Positions 47,238 to 55,450 of a DNA stretch of 64,000 nt are shown piece after piece. Position 1 is the stretch's first letter. Every line of letters begins with the position of its first letter. The notes under the pieces are model-generated. The model saw only the letters and a program-made list of their open reading frames with translations, had not been told where the DNA came from and ran no database searches. The stretch is from Pseudomonadota bacterium (GTDB lineage: Bacteria; Pseudomonadota; Alphaproteobacteria; Rhizobiales; Aestuariivirgaceae), in NCBI GenBank assembly GCA_020161855.1, contig JAIUNJ010000001.1, positions 496,001 to 560,000 on the forward strand, read 5' to 3'. Position numbers and translations under genes: made by a program.

Positions 47238-47999
47238 TCACTCCTTGGGAATGCTGAGGCCGCAGCGCTTCAGTTCGTGCCAGGCGCCTTCAGGTGTATC
47301 AGCGAAGCTGAAGAGCTCAAGGTCGTGGGCGCTGATCAGCCCGGTTTCAACGAAGCTCTTGAAGTTCACCGTGTTGGTCCAGAATTTCGAGTCATAGAGC
47401 ACGACAGGAAGCGGCTTGGTCATCTTGCCGGTCTGGCGCAGGGTGAGAAGTTCGAAAAGTTCGTCCATGGTTCCGAAGCCGCCGGGGAAGACAACGAGTG
47501 CCGCGGCGCGCATGGCAAAGTGCATCTTGCGCATGGCGAAATAGTGGAAGCGGAAGGTGAGGTCCGGAGTGGAATAGGCGTTGGGCTCCTGTTCCATCGC
47601 CAGCGTGATGTTGTAGCCGATCGATGGCGCGCCGGCGTCATAGGCGCCCCGGTTCGCCGCCTCCATGATACCCGGGCCACCTCCCGTCGCAATCACATTA
47701 TGCAGTGGCTTTGCCCTATGCTTGGCGCCGCCTTCGAGTGAGCAGAGCCTGGCAAATTCACGGGCTCCGTCATACCAGCCATCGCGGGCCCCAGGTTTCA
47801 CCCGGGCGGAACCGAACACCACGACTGTGGTTTCGATCCCCCATGTGCGGAGGAATTCCTCGGCCTTCATGTATTCAAGCTGGAAGCGGACACCGCGGGT
47901 GGAATCGCCAAGGACGAACTGATCGTCGAGGGCGGGCAGGATGTAGGCCCGGGAAGCAAGCTGCGGGGCGTTGGAGGGCTGATCGGTCAAGGAAGTCAC
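47238..47999 (-). CDS. LOG-family nucleotide hydrolase (TIGR00730 type)
   Basis: Probable nucleoside 5'-monophosphate phosphoribohydrolase or nucleosidase; the older label lysine decarboxylase is wrong for this family. The signature PGGFGTMDELFELLTL near 180 (PGGxGTxxE) and NVIATGGGPGIMEAANRGAYDAG near 123 are intact. A GTG at 47999 is chosen as start: it puts about 19 residues before SRAYILPALDDQF, as in rhizobial homologues. Longer in-frame starts up to 48080 would run into the divergent PPK2 promoter. A beta-CASP nuclease gene follows by 9 bases, which fits a nucleotide/RNA turnover pair. Confidence 0.88.
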   Translation of the reverse strand: MTSLTDQPSNAPQLASRAYILPALDDQFVLGDSTRGVRFQLEYMKAEEFLRTWGIETTVVVFGSARVKPGARDGWYDGAREFARLCSLEGGAKHRAKPLHNVIATGGGPGIMEAANRGAYDAGAPSIGYNITLAMEQEPNAYSTPDLTFRFHYFAMRKMHFAMRAAALVVFPGGFGTMDELFELLTLRQTGKMTKPLPVVLYDSKFWTNTVNFKSFVETGLISAHDLELFSFADTPEGAWHELKRCGLSIPKE

Positions 48000-48090
48000 C
48001 TCGATGATGGAATTGCCTCGCCCTTGCCGCAAAGCCCTCTTGCAATCAAGGGCAGCATCGCTCACGATTCCGAAGAGCAAGGATCATATC

Positions 48091-48909
48091 ATGGCAAAGG
48101 CATTTGCAGAGAAATTCCAGGTCAGGCCTGGTTCCAGCTTCAAGCTGTCTTCGCGCAATCCGCGCGACGACAGTGCTTTCGAGGATAAGGATGAGACCAA
48201 GGCACAAACCGCCAAGGATGCTGCGGCCATCGATGCTTTGCAGGACCGTCTGTTTGCCGAAGGAAAGCACGCCCTTCTGGTGATCCTTCAGGGCATAGAC
48301 TGTTCCGGCAAGGACGGCACAGTGCGGGCTGTTTTCAACACGTGTGGTCCCATCGGTGTAAGCGTCTCTCCCTTCAAGGCGCCAACGCCGGTCGAACTCT
48401 CCCATGACTATCTCTGGCGTGTGCATCAGCAATGCCCGGCCCGTGGCACGATCGGTATCTTCAACCGCTCGCACTACGAAGATGTGCTGGTGGTGAAAGT
48501 GCGGGGTTTTGCCCCTGCCGATGCCGTGGCGCGTCGCTACGAGGAGATCAATGCATTCGAGAAGCTTCTCTCGGACAACGGTACGCGCATCCTCAAGTTC
48601 ATGCTGCACATCTCCAAGGAGGAGCAGGCGCAGCGCTTGCGCGAGCGCGTCGAGGATCCGGCCAAACAGTGGAAGTTCAATCCCGGCGACCTGCAAGACA
48701 GGGCTTTATGGGACAAATATCAGGACGCTTACGAGATTGCGCTCAACCGATGCTCGACATCGCATGCCCCTTGGCACGTCGTGCCGGCGGACCGCAACTG
48801 GGTGCGAAATGCAGTCATTTCCAGGATCGTGCGGGAGACGCTGGAGGAGATGAACCCACAGTATCCGCCGCCGAAGGACTGGGACCCGAAGGCGATCAAA
48901 ATCGAATAG
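48091..48909 (+). CDS. ppk2: Polyphosphate kinase 2 family protein (PPK2, class III-like)
   Basis: Polyphosphate-driven nucleotide phosphotransferase of 272 residues. Walker A is GIDCSGKDGTVRAVF near 69-83, Walker B IFNRSHYEDVLVVKVRG near 123-139, and a lid region with KEEQAQRLRERVEDPAKQWKF near 177 follows. The N-terminal VRPGSSFKLSSRNPRD and the single-domain size fit the subgroup annotated as polyphosphate:nucleotide phosphotransferase (class III). The ATG at 48091 follows AAGGAT. It is divergent from the LOG-family gene. Whether AMP, ADP or both are phosphorylated cannot be decided by eye. Confidence 0.93.
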   Translation: MAKAFAEKFQVRPGSSFKLSSRNPRDDSAFEDKDETKAQTAKDAAAIDALQDRLFAEGKHALLVILQGIDCSGKDGTVRAVFNTCGPIGVSVSPFKAPTPVELSHDYLWRVHQQCPARGTIGIFNRSHYEDVLVVKVRGFAPADAVARRYEEINAFEKLLSDNGTRILKFMLHISKEEQAQRLRERVEDPAKQWKFNPGDLQDRALWDKYQDAYEIALNRCSTSHAPWHVVPADRNWVRNAVISRIVRETLEEMNPQYPPPKDWDPKAIKIE

Positions 48910-48920
48910 GAAGGGAGTTG

Positions 48921-49694
48921 TCAGCGCACGCCGCGCAGGCGGGCCCGGATATATTCCCAGATCGTCGGGTGATACCAGACAGCTGAAGGCCCGCTCGTGG
49001 CGCTGGTTTCGATTTTGCCGCTGCGCAATGCGGCGATGGCATTCCGGAGGATCGGCAGGGCCGCCGCTGTCTGAAGGAATGGGTAGGTCACGAAACTGTC
49101 CGCCGGTTGCGGATCTATCGTGGCCTGGCCGATGATATTGCCGGTGTCGATGCCTTCGTCGACAAAATGGACCGTGACGCCGCAGTGGTCCCTGTCATTC
49201 TCGTGCAGTGCCCAATAGGCGCCGTGAGCACCCCGGTAGCGTGGCGTGATGCCCTGATGCGTGTTGATGAAGGGTGCCTTTACCGACGACAACACATCAG
49301 GCTTGAGAATGCGCGTGCCATTGACGATGACGATGCGTGGATCAGCGGCACGCAGCAGGGAGATCGCCTCGTTGCTGTTGGCGCTTTCCACGTAGCGGAT
49401 TGCGGGTGTCAGTGGCTGCCCTGCTTCAAGGTCGAACTGGTGGCAAAGCTCGCGGATGCGGCGGCTTGCCTGATAGCGGAGAATGGGTCGGATCAGGGCC
49501 ACGAAGGCGATCTGCCCCAGAACTGCAAACAGGCCGAGCTTGCGGATGCGGTTGCGGATGAGAATCCGCCGCTCGACGGCCTCCTCGATGATGCAGGGAA
49601 AGAGACCGTGTTCGCGGACGAGCCTGTTGTAGATGATCCACGTCGACGGCGTGTCGGCCGCAATCATCAAGAGGTCCTGGTAAATCTCGTTCAC
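48921..49694 (-). CDS. Formyltransferase-like (GART-fold) protein, 257 aa
   Basis: Stand-alone formyl-transferase domain related to the N-terminal part of methionyl-tRNA formyltransferase and sugar formyltransferases. The active-site block is visible: INTHQGITPRYRGAHGAYW near 138-156, with Asn and His of the N-x-H motif, and VHFVDEGIDTGNIIGQ near 173-188 with the catalytic Asp. An N-terminal helical region (about 1-75) precedes the GART fold, and the tRNA-binding C-terminal domain of Fmt is missing. It converges with ppk2, 11 bases apart. Sugar-nucleotide formylation would fit the neighbouring guanylyltransferase gene, but this is inference. Confidence 0.83.
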   Translation of the reverse strand: MNEIYQDLLMIAADTPSTWIIYNRLVREHGLFPCIIEEAVERRILIRNRIRKLGLFAVLGQIAFVALIRPILRYQASRRIRELCHQFDLEAGQPLTPAIRYVESANSNEAISLLRAADPRIVIVNGTRILKPDVLSSVKAPFINTHQGITPRYRGAHGAYWALHENDRDHCGVTVHFVDEGIDTGNIIGQATIDPQPADSFVTYPFLQTAAALPILRNAIAALRSGKIETSATSGPSAVWYHPTIWEYIRARLRGVR

Positions 49695-49911
49695 AAGGCC
49701 GGGCGTAGCAGCAACCCTGCAATGTTCGGTTAATTCAGACCCCCTTCCGTCGATGAGGGCCGGACTCCGACGCTGCCTGAAAGCTTTTGGTTACAATAAC
49801 TTATATGGAACTGCTGGGAATTCGGCTTCCCGTGCGGGCATGGCATGCGCTATCCTGCCTCACGGCCATCCGGAAAAGGGGTTCCGCGCTGGCATTCCTT
49901 GGAGAATTGGC

Positions 49912-50907
49912 TTGTTGACGGTCACGCCGGTTGTTCTCTGTGGCGGTGCGGGGCGCAGGCTTTGGCCGCTGTCGACGCAGGACCGGCCCAAGCCGTTTCT
50001 GAGTTTCGGGCAGGACACGAGCCTGTTCCAGAGGACCCTGCTGCGCCTCTCCGGCAACCCTTTTGAGGAGCGGCCGGTCGTCGTGGCCCACCAACGCAAT
50101 GCCGACCTTGCCGCAACTCAGGCCCGGGCTATAGGCGTCGAAATCACGCTTGTTCTTGAGCCTGAGGGACGCGAAACCTGTGCCGCCGCCTTAGCCGGAA
50201 TTCTTGTGGCCGCCCAGCGTAGACCCGATGGCCTTGTGGGCATTTTCGCTGCCGACCATAATATTCCCGATCAGGCAGGCTTTGTGGCGACATTGGCTTC
50301 GGGGTTGCAGTCGGCGTCCGATGGCTATCTGCTCACCTTCGGTATCGCTCCGCGTCATGCCTCCCCGGATTTTGGTTATATTCTTCCGGGACAAATGATT
50401 GGAGCAGGTCCGGCCCGCCGCGTCGCCTCCTTCATCGAGAAGCCTGACTCTGCTCGGGCCGTGGTCCTTCTTGAACGGGGCGCCCGCTGGAACAGTGGCA
50501 ATTTTCTGGGGTCCATCCCGGTCTGGCTGACCGAAGCCTCTACGCATGCCGTATCCGTCCTGGCGGCTGTTGAACGGGCATTGCGGGAAGGCAGAGCGGA
50601 TGGCGGGCGCGTCTTCCTGGGAGATACCTTTTGCGAGGCGCCAGCGACTGCCGTTGACCGTGCCATCATGGAGCGTAGCAACAAGGTTGCCATGATCGCG
50701 GCCGATCATGCCTGGAGTGATCTTGGCAGCTGGGATGAGATTGCCCGTCAGTTTGGCGATGGTTCCGATATCTTTGTCCTGCCGGGAGATCTTGAGGTTG
50801 TCGTGGCCGGCCTGGAAGACGTGGTCGTCGTTGTTGATGGCAAGCGCCTGCTCGTGACGCGAAAAGGGCAATCTGCCACCCTCAAGGGGATTCTGGCCCG
50901 GAAATGA
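49912..50907 (+). CDS. Mannose-1-phosphate guanylyltransferase (short form)
   Basis: Nucleotidyltransferase forming GDP-mannose or a related sugar nucleotide. The signature VVLCGGAGRRLWPLSTQDRPKPFL near 6-29 is complete, as are the sugar-binding EPEGRETCAAALAG near 82, FAADHNIPD near 112, SFIEKPDSARA near 175 and WNSGNF near 200. A TTG start at 49912 (or 49915) is chosen because GGAGA lies 6-9 bases upstream and little protein precedes the motif; the frame is open back to 49753. At 331 residues it lacks the cupin isomerase domain of the longer bifunctional type. Polysaccharide or LPS synthesis is the likely use. Confidence 0.85.
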   Translation: MLTVTPVVLCGGAGRRLWPLSTQDRPKPFLSFGQDTSLFQRTLLRLSGNPFEERPVVVAHQRNADLAATQARAIGVEITLVLEPEGRETCAAALAGILVAAQRRPDGLVGIFAADHNIPDQAGFVATLASGLQSASDGYLLTFGIAPRHASPDFGYILPGQMIGAGPARRVASFIEKPDSARAVVLLERGARWNSGNFLGSIPVWLTEASTHAVSVLAAVERALREGRADGGRVFLGDTFCEAPATAVDRAIMERSNKVAMIAADHAWSDLGSWDEIARQFGDGSDIFVLPGDLEVVVAGLEDVVVVVDGKRLLVTRKGQSATLKGILARK

Positions 50908-50975
50908 GCCAATTCGGCCCAATCCTCGACAATTCGACGTAATTCCACGGCGTTGCCTTTATCGGCCAGCAAGGT

Positions 50976-51008
50976 CCTGATTCTAGGTCAGGTTCAGTGA
51001 ATCTGAAC
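50976..51008. repeat. Tandem dyads upstream of the CAP-RTX gene
   Basis: Two perfect inverted repeats in the 117-base gap: CCTGA (50976-50980) with TCAGG (50988-50992), and GTTCAG (50992-50997) with CTGAAC (51003-51008) around TGAAT. The second lies 16 bases before the chosen ATG. They could be operators or a 5'-leader hairpin; no regulator is assigned. Confidence 0.4.
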
Positions 51009-51024
51009 TTCCGGGGAGATGCCG

Positions 51025-52272
51025 ATGGGCGCGTTTGATGCCAGGGAACAATTGATGCTTGAACTCGTCAACCGGGCCCGCATGGACCCGGCCGGCGAGG
51101 CGGCCCGCTATGGCATCAATCTCAACGCCGGGCTTGCAGCCGGGACGATCACAGCAGCACCCAAGCAGGTGCTGGCGCCCAATAGCAAGCTGGAGACATC
51201 GGCCAGCCTCCACAGTAGTGAAATGCTGAGCAAGGGCTATTTCTCGCACAAGGGTTTCAATGGTTCGAACCCCGGTCAGCGCATGGCCCAGGCCGGCTAT
51301 GCGGTCATCAATACGTTTGGCTGGGGCGAAAACATTGCCTGGTCTGGCTCGACTGGCGCCTATGATGCCAACGCTGCCATCGTGCAGCAGCACAAGAATC
51401 TCTTTCTGAGCGCCGGACACCGCCAGAACATCCTGAGGAGTTCGTTCGAGGAAGTGGGCATTGGCGCCGTCACTGGCAGGTACAAGGGTTACAATGCCCT
51501 GATGACCACGCAGAACTTTGCCTACGACAGCCCTGGGGATGTTCACATCACAGGCGTGCACTATACCGACAGTGTCGACAACAACTTCTATTCGATCGGT
51601 GAAGGCAGGGGCGGCCGAACAGTCGAGGTGCTCAAGGGTGGTGAAACTCTCGGCACCACCACGACAGCTGCTGCCGGCGGCTATGCCGTCGAATTGACAA
51701 CAACCGGACAGGTGGAAGTCGTCTTTTCCGGCGGCGACCTTGCCAGTGCGCGCGGCGCCTTCGTGACGGTTGGCGTAAACAATATCAAAGTCGATCTGGT
51801 TGACGGCAACACCATCGAAACGAATGTTTCGGCCACTCTGAGCCGGGATGCTCTCAATCTGCGCCAGTTGGGCATTGAACACATCAGCGCCACAGGCAAC
51901 GAGCTGTCCAATGTGCTCATCGGCAACAAGGGAAACAACAGCCTTTCTGGTCTCGATGGCAATGATACGCTGCTGGGCAATGCCGGCAACGACACCCTGA
52001 ACGGCGGCACCGGCAATGATACCCTCTATGGCGGCGCTGGCGCTGACGTCTTCCGCTTCGATGCCATTGGTTTCGGTGATGACAAGATCATGGATTTTAC
52101 CGACGGCAGCGACAGGCTGTCCTTTGCCAAGACTGTTGCTGACTCCATCTCGGATTTTGTCATTACCGGCAATGGCACGACCCAGGTTCTGGTGACGCTT
52201 GGGGAAGACAGTATCCTGCTCAAGGGCACCAGCAAGATCACGCTGACCTCGGCCGATTTCATTTTCACCTGA
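51025..52272 (+). CDS. CAP-domain protein with RTX calcium-binding repeats (secreted)
   Basis: Extracellular protein of 415 residues. The N-terminal CAP/SCP domain (about 5-165) has LMLELVNRARMDPAGEAARYG, GWGENIAWSGSTGAYDANA near 98 and HRQNILRSSFEEVGIGAV near 133; the carbohydrate-binding-like middle (about 185-290) follows. Near 295-345 there are RTX nonapeptides of the form GGxGNDTLxG (GLDGNDTLLGNAGNDTLNGG, then GTGNDTLYGGAGADVF). There is no N-terminal signal peptide and the C-terminus ends with a hydrophobic IFT, both usual for type I secretion. The ATG at 51025 is preferred to 51019, since GGGGAG is then 6 bases away. No T1SS genes are adjacent. The function of bacterial CAP-RTX proteins is largely unknown. 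Confidence 0.88.
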   Translation: MGAFDAREQLMLELVNRARMDPAGEAARYGINLNAGLAAGTITAAPKQVLAPNSKLETSASLHSSEMLSKGYFSHKGFNGSNPGQRMAQAGYAVINTFGWGENIAWSGSTGAYDANAAIVQQHKNLFLSAGHRQNILRSSFEEVGIGAVTGRYKGYNALMTTQNFAYDSPGDVHITGVHYTDSVDNNFYSIGEGRGGRTVEVLKGGETLGTTTTAAAGGYAVELTTTGQVEVVFSGGDLASARGAFVTVGVNNIKVDLVDGNTIETNVSATLSRDALNLRQLGIEHISATGNELSNVLIGNKGNNSLSGLDGNDTLLGNAGNDTLNGGTGNDTLYGGAGADVFRFDAIGFGDDKIMDFTDGSDRLSFAKTVADSISDFVITGNGTTQVLVTLGEDSILLKGTSKITLTSADFIFT

Positions 52273-52888
52273 CGGGGGTGAGGCCGCGCAGCAGGATGGC
52301 GAGCACGGCCGCGCGGATAGCTTCCTTGTCCCGTTTTCCGAGAATGGCATCAACCTGCACGCCGAAATCGGCATAGTGCTGCGTCACAGCCCAGATGGAA
52401 AAGATGAGGTGAACCGGCTCGACGGGGGCCAGCCGGCCCTCGGCGCTCCAGCGGCGGATCACCGCGGCCTTCTCCTCTACCAGCGTCTTGAGCGGCCCCT
52501 TGAGAAAGGGCCCGATATGCGGAGCGCGGTGGAGGATTTCATTGGCGAAGAGGCGTGAAGCCTCCGGCCTTTCGAAGGTCATGTCGAGCTTGGCTGATAT
52601 ATAGCGCGTCAACTCTTCAACAGGGTCGGCTTCGGCATTGAGCGCGGCGAGGGGGGCCAGCCAGTTGGCAAGGGTGCGTTCCAGAAGCGCCCGATAGATG
52701 TCTTCCTTGCGCCGGAAATAATAGAGAAGGTTGGGTTTTGAGAGGCCGCATTTGGCGGCAATCTGGTCCACGGTTGAGCCGCGGAAACCGAAGGTCGAGA
52801 AGACGTCCAGCGCGGCATCCAGAATGGCCTGCTGGTTGCGACTCTGGATGCGTGTTTTGCGGGCAGGAATTGCTTGCGCCTTGGGCAT
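52265..52888 (-). CDS. rutR: TetR-family pyrimidine regulator RutR
   Basis: RutR-like regulator of 207 residues. The HTH region (about 20-65) reads QQAILDAALDVFSTFGFRGSTVDQIAAKCGLSKPNLLYYF, given here only as a description: it has the RutR-type LSKPNLLYYF recognition end. The ligand-binding part keeps motifs shared with E. coli RutR: EASRLFANEILHRAPHIGPFLKG near 110, and HLIFSIWAVTQHYADFGVQV near 165, where Trp and Gln contact uracil in the known structure. The ATG at 52888 gives the usual N-terminal length; the frame is open to 52948. It is divergent from the ABC operon with a RutR-type operator between, and it converges with the CAP-RTX gene, overlapping by 8 bases. Confidence 0.9.
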   Translation of the reverse strand: MPKAQAIPARKTRIQSRNQQAILDAALDVFSTFGFRGSTVDQIAAKCGLSKPNLLYYFRRKEDIYRALLERTLANWLAPLAALNAEADPVEELTRYISAKLDMTFERPEASRLFANEILHRAPHIGPFLKGPLKTLVEEKAAVIRRWSAEGRLAPVEPVHLIFSIWAVTQHYADFGVQVDAILGKRDKEAIRAAVLAILLRGLTPVR

Positions 52889-52907
52889 CCGGCCAGTCTG
52901 TTCATTC

Positions 52908-52923
52908 TTGATCAGATGGTCAA
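52908..52923. promoter_or_regulatory. RutR operator between rutR and the pyrimidine ABC operon
   Basis: TTGATCA-GA-TGGTCAA matches the RutR consensus TTGACCA-N2-TGGTCAA at 13 of 14 defined positions. It lies 20 bases upstream of the rutR ATG and 49 bases upstream of the ABC ATPase start. Control of both directions, with uracil or thymine as likely effector, follows from the known RutR mechanism (established for E. coli, inferred here). Confidence 0.75.
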
Positions 52924-52971
52924 GAACGGTTAGCCTTTTGCCAAACAAGAAAAGCTGCAGGGAGTGGTGGA

Positions 52972-53748
52972 TTGGCGGCAGCCGTCATTGATGCGCGGGA
53001 CTTGAGCCTGACGTTCCAGACTGCGGACGGGCCTGTCTACGCCTTGTCCAAGGTCAATCTCCAGGTGGAAGATGGCGATTTCGTCTCTTTCATCGGCCCT
53101 TCCGGCTGCGGCAAGACCACGCTTTTGCGGGTGATCGCCGACCTGGAACAGGCAACCGGCGGCGAGATCGCGGTTAACGGCCTCTCGCCTGAGGCCGCGC
53201 GCCTTTCGCGGGCTTATGGCTATGTTTTCCAGGCGCCCGGCCTTCTTCCCTGGCGCACGGTGGAGCGCAATGTCGCTTTGCCCCTCGAGATAATGAAGAT
53301 TGAGGGCGCTGCCGAGCGTGTCAAGCGCAACCTTGAACTGGTCAACCTCTCCGGTTTTGAGAAGAAGTTTCCCTGGCAGCTGTCGGGCGGCATGCAGCAG
53401 CGTGCCTCCATCGCCAGGGCGCTCGCCTTCGATCCGAAGCTTTTGCTGATGGACGAGCCCTTTGGTGCCCTCGACGAGATCGTGCGCGACAAGCTGAACC
53501 AGCAGTTGCTGGAACTGTGGGACCGCACAAAGAAGACCGTGGTGTTCGTCACCCACTCGATTCCCGAGGCGGTCTTTCTTTCGAGCAAGATTGTGGTGAT
53601 GTCGCCGCGGCCCGGGCGCATCATCGATGTGATCGAGACAAAGTTTCCCCGTAACCGCACGCTGGATATCCGTGAAACGCCTGCTTTCCTCGAAGTGGCG
53701 CACAGGGTGCGGAAGGGCTTGAAGGCTGGCCACAGCTATGAGGATTGA
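52972..53748 (+). CDS. ABC transporter ATP-binding protein (nitrate/taurine/pyrimidine importer type)
   Basis: ATPase of 258 residues for an NMT1-type importer. Walker A is GPSGCGKTT near 43-51, Q-loop VFQAPGLLPWR near 83, signature LSGGMQQRASIARALAF near 136 and Walker B LLMDEPFGALDEIVR near 162. The LLPWRTVERNV and SGGMQQRASIARAL forms are typical of SsuB/TauB/ThiZ relatives. A TTG at 52972 is chosen as start, with AGGGAG 7 bases upstream; there is no ATG in the region. Its stop overlaps the next ATG by one base. Pyrimidine transport is inferred from the RutR site and hydA. Confidence 0.9.
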   Translation: MAAAVIDARDLSLTFQTADGPVYALSKVNLQVEDGDFVSFIGPSGCGKTTLLRVIADLEQATGGEIAVNGLSPEAARLSRAYGYVFQAPGLLPWRTVERNVALPLEIMKIEGAAERVKRNLELVNLSGFEKKFPWQLSGGMQQRASIARALAFDPKLLLMDEPFGALDEIVRDKLNQQLLELWDRTKKTVVFVTHSIPEAVFLSSKIVVMSPRPGRIIDVIETKFPRNRTLDIRETPAFLEVAHRVRKGLKAGHSYED

Positions 53749-54650
53749 TGATCGCAATGGCTGAAGCCGCGCGCCAGCTTCCAAGAGCCAGAGGATCGGC
53801 GATCCCTGTTCTGGTGCTTTGCCTTGTGCTGCTGGTAGCCTGGTACATCGCCTGCATTCCCATGAATGCCGTTGTTGCAGAGACGAAGATCGCAGCCGCT
53901 GGCGGTGGCCTCTGGAACACGCTTTATGAGTCATGGAACCATCAGCGTCCTGTGATCCCTGCGCCGCACCAAGTGATTGCCGAATTGTGGAGTACCGTTT
54001 TTGCCATTGCACCTTGGAAGGCAAAGTCGCTGCTTTATCACTGCTGGGTGACGCTTTCGTCCACGCTGCTCGGCTTCGCGCTTGGGGTTCTTCTCGGCAT
54101 GGTGCTGGCGATCCTCATCGTGCATTCGAAGCTGCTCAATGCAGCCCTGATGCCATGGATCATTGCCTCACAGACAATTCCCATTCTTGCCATTGCGCCG
54201 ATGATCATCGTGGTGCTGGGTGCCATGGGTATCACCGGTCTTCTGCCCAAGGCGCTCATATCGATGTATCTCTGCTTTTTCCCGGTAACGATCGGCATGG
54301 TGAAGGGGCTCAATTCTCCGGATGTCATCCATCGCGATCTGATGCGAACCTACAATGCCTCGGCATTTGAAACCCTCTGGAAACTCCGCCTCCCGGCTTC
54401 TGTTCCTTTCCTCTTCACCTCGCTCAAGATCGCCATCGCAATTGCACTGACTGGAGCCATTGTCGGTGAGTTGCCGACGGGAGCCATTGCCGGAATTGGT
54501 GCGCGCCTGCTCGTCGGATCCTATAATGGCCTGACACTGATGATCTGGGGCGCACTCGTTGCTGCGTCCTGCATGGCGGCTGCTCTGGTCTGGCTTGTCG
54601 GCTTTGCCGAACGGCGGACGCTGCAGCGCATGGGGGTGAAGCCCACATGA
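53748..54650 (+). CDS. ABC transporter permease 1 of the RutR-controlled importer
   Basis: Inner-membrane permease of 300 residues in the SsuC/TauC family, with about six to seven hydrophobic segments; the first (IPVLVLCLVLLVAWYIACIP) is near 17-36. The EAA-type loop is HRDLMRTYNASAFETLWKLRLPASVPF near 195-221. A long periplasmic segment (about 45-80) follows the first helix. It starts on a TGATG overlap with the ATPase and ends with an ATGA overlap with the second permease, so the three genes are translationally coupled. The presence of two different permeases argues for a heterodimeric channel. Confidence 0.92.
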   Translation: MIAMAEAARQLPRARGSAIPVLVLCLVLLVAWYIACIPMNAVVAETKIAAAGGGLWNTLYESWNHQRPVIPAPHQVIAELWSTVFAIAPWKAKSLLYHCWVTLSSTLLGFALGVLLGMVLAILIVHSKLLNAALMPWIIASQTIPILAIAPMIIVVLGAMGITGLLPKALISMYLCFFPVTIGMVKGLNSPDVIHRDLMRTYNASAFETLWKLRLPASVPFLFTSLKIAIAIALTGAIVGELPTGAIAGIGARLLVGSYNGLTLMIWGALVAASCMAAALVWLVGFAERRTLQRMGVKPT

Positions 54651-55411
54651 CCTTCCTGCGCTCTCTGATCGCCCCGGCACTCCTTGGCTTTGCCCTTCTT
54701 CTGGCCTGGGAGGCAGCGTGCCGATTCATCCCCATTCCCGCCGTCTTGTTGCCAGCGCCGTCGCAGATCGGTGAAAGGCTGGGAGGCCAGGCTTCGCTTC
54801 TGTTTCTCGATTTCATCAAGACGGTGATTCAGGCGGCCATCCCAGGCTGGATCATAGGGTGCGCCTCGGGCTTGGCCGTGGCCTTGCTGTGCGACCGCTT
54901 TGATTTCCTGCGGCGCGGTCTTCTCCCTCTTGGCAATTTCTTTTCCGTGCTGCCACTGGTCGGGGTCGCACCCATCATGGTCATGTGGTTTGGCGTGGAC
55001 GTGGCGCCCAACATCGCCGTTGTCGTGATCATGACGTTCTTTCCGATGCTGGTGAACGCCATCGCCGGTCTTGATGCAGCCTCGCATATGGAGCGGGACC
55101 TGATGCGCTCCTATGGCGCGTCATGGTGGCAATCGCTTGTTGCCCTGCGGCTACCCGCCGCCATGCCCTTTCTCTTCAACGCGCTCAAGATCAATTCGAC
55201 ACTGGCCATGATCGGCGCAATCGTGGCCGAATTCTTTGGAACACGCGTTGCCGGCATGGGTTTCCGCATGCAGACGGGCTTTGGCAGCATGAGTCTTGAT
55301 CTGGTCTGGGCCGAGATTGCCGTGGCGGCACTCGCAGGTTCACTGTTTTATGCGCTGCTCGTTCTGGCTGAACGGTCAGTGACATTCTGGCATCCGTCCT
55401 ATCGCGCATGA
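54647..55411 (+). CDS. ABC transporter permease 2 of the RutR-controlled importer
   Basis: Second permease, 254 residues, with six hydrophobic segments; the first is LIAPALLGFALLLAWEAACRF near 7-27. The cytoplasmic EAA loop is MERDLMRSYGASWWQSLVALRLPAAMPF near 148-175. It is slightly shorter than the first permease and lacks its long N-terminal periplasmic segment. The ATG at 54647 overlaps the preceding TGA (ATGA). The binding-protein gene starts 39 bases downstream. Confidence 0.92.
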   Translation: MTFLRSLIAPALLGFALLLAWEAACRFIPIPAVLLPAPSQIGERLGGQASLLFLDFIKTVIQAAIPGWIIGCASGLAVALLCDRFDFLRRGLLPLGNFFSVLPLVGVAPIMVMWFGVDVAPNIAVVVIMTFFPMLVNAIAGLDAASHMERDLMRSYGASWWQSLVALRLPAAMPFLFNALKINSTLAMIGAIVAEFFGTRVAGMGFRMQTGFGSMSLDLVWAEIAVAALAGSLFYALLVLAERSVTFWHPSYRA

Positions 55412-55450
55412 GGTGGGAGGGTAACAAGAAGTGCAACAAGGGAGACTAAA

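Noticed and set aside
45606-47741. A 711-codon open frame on the plus strand across the beta-CASP and LOG genes
   Set aside because: It is antisense to two clear protein families and its translation has no recognisable domain; long antisense frames are expected in GC-rich DNA.
51262-51277. A tRNA T-arm-like stretch (GGTTCGAACCCCGGTC)
   Set aside because: It lies inside the CAP-RTX coding frame (Gly-Ser-Asn-Pro-Gly) and no cloverleaf arms flank it.
53948-54129. Possible frameshift in the first pyrimidine permease
   Set aside because: The plus-strand frame is open from 53748 to 54650 with continuous hydrophobic segments and an EAA loop.
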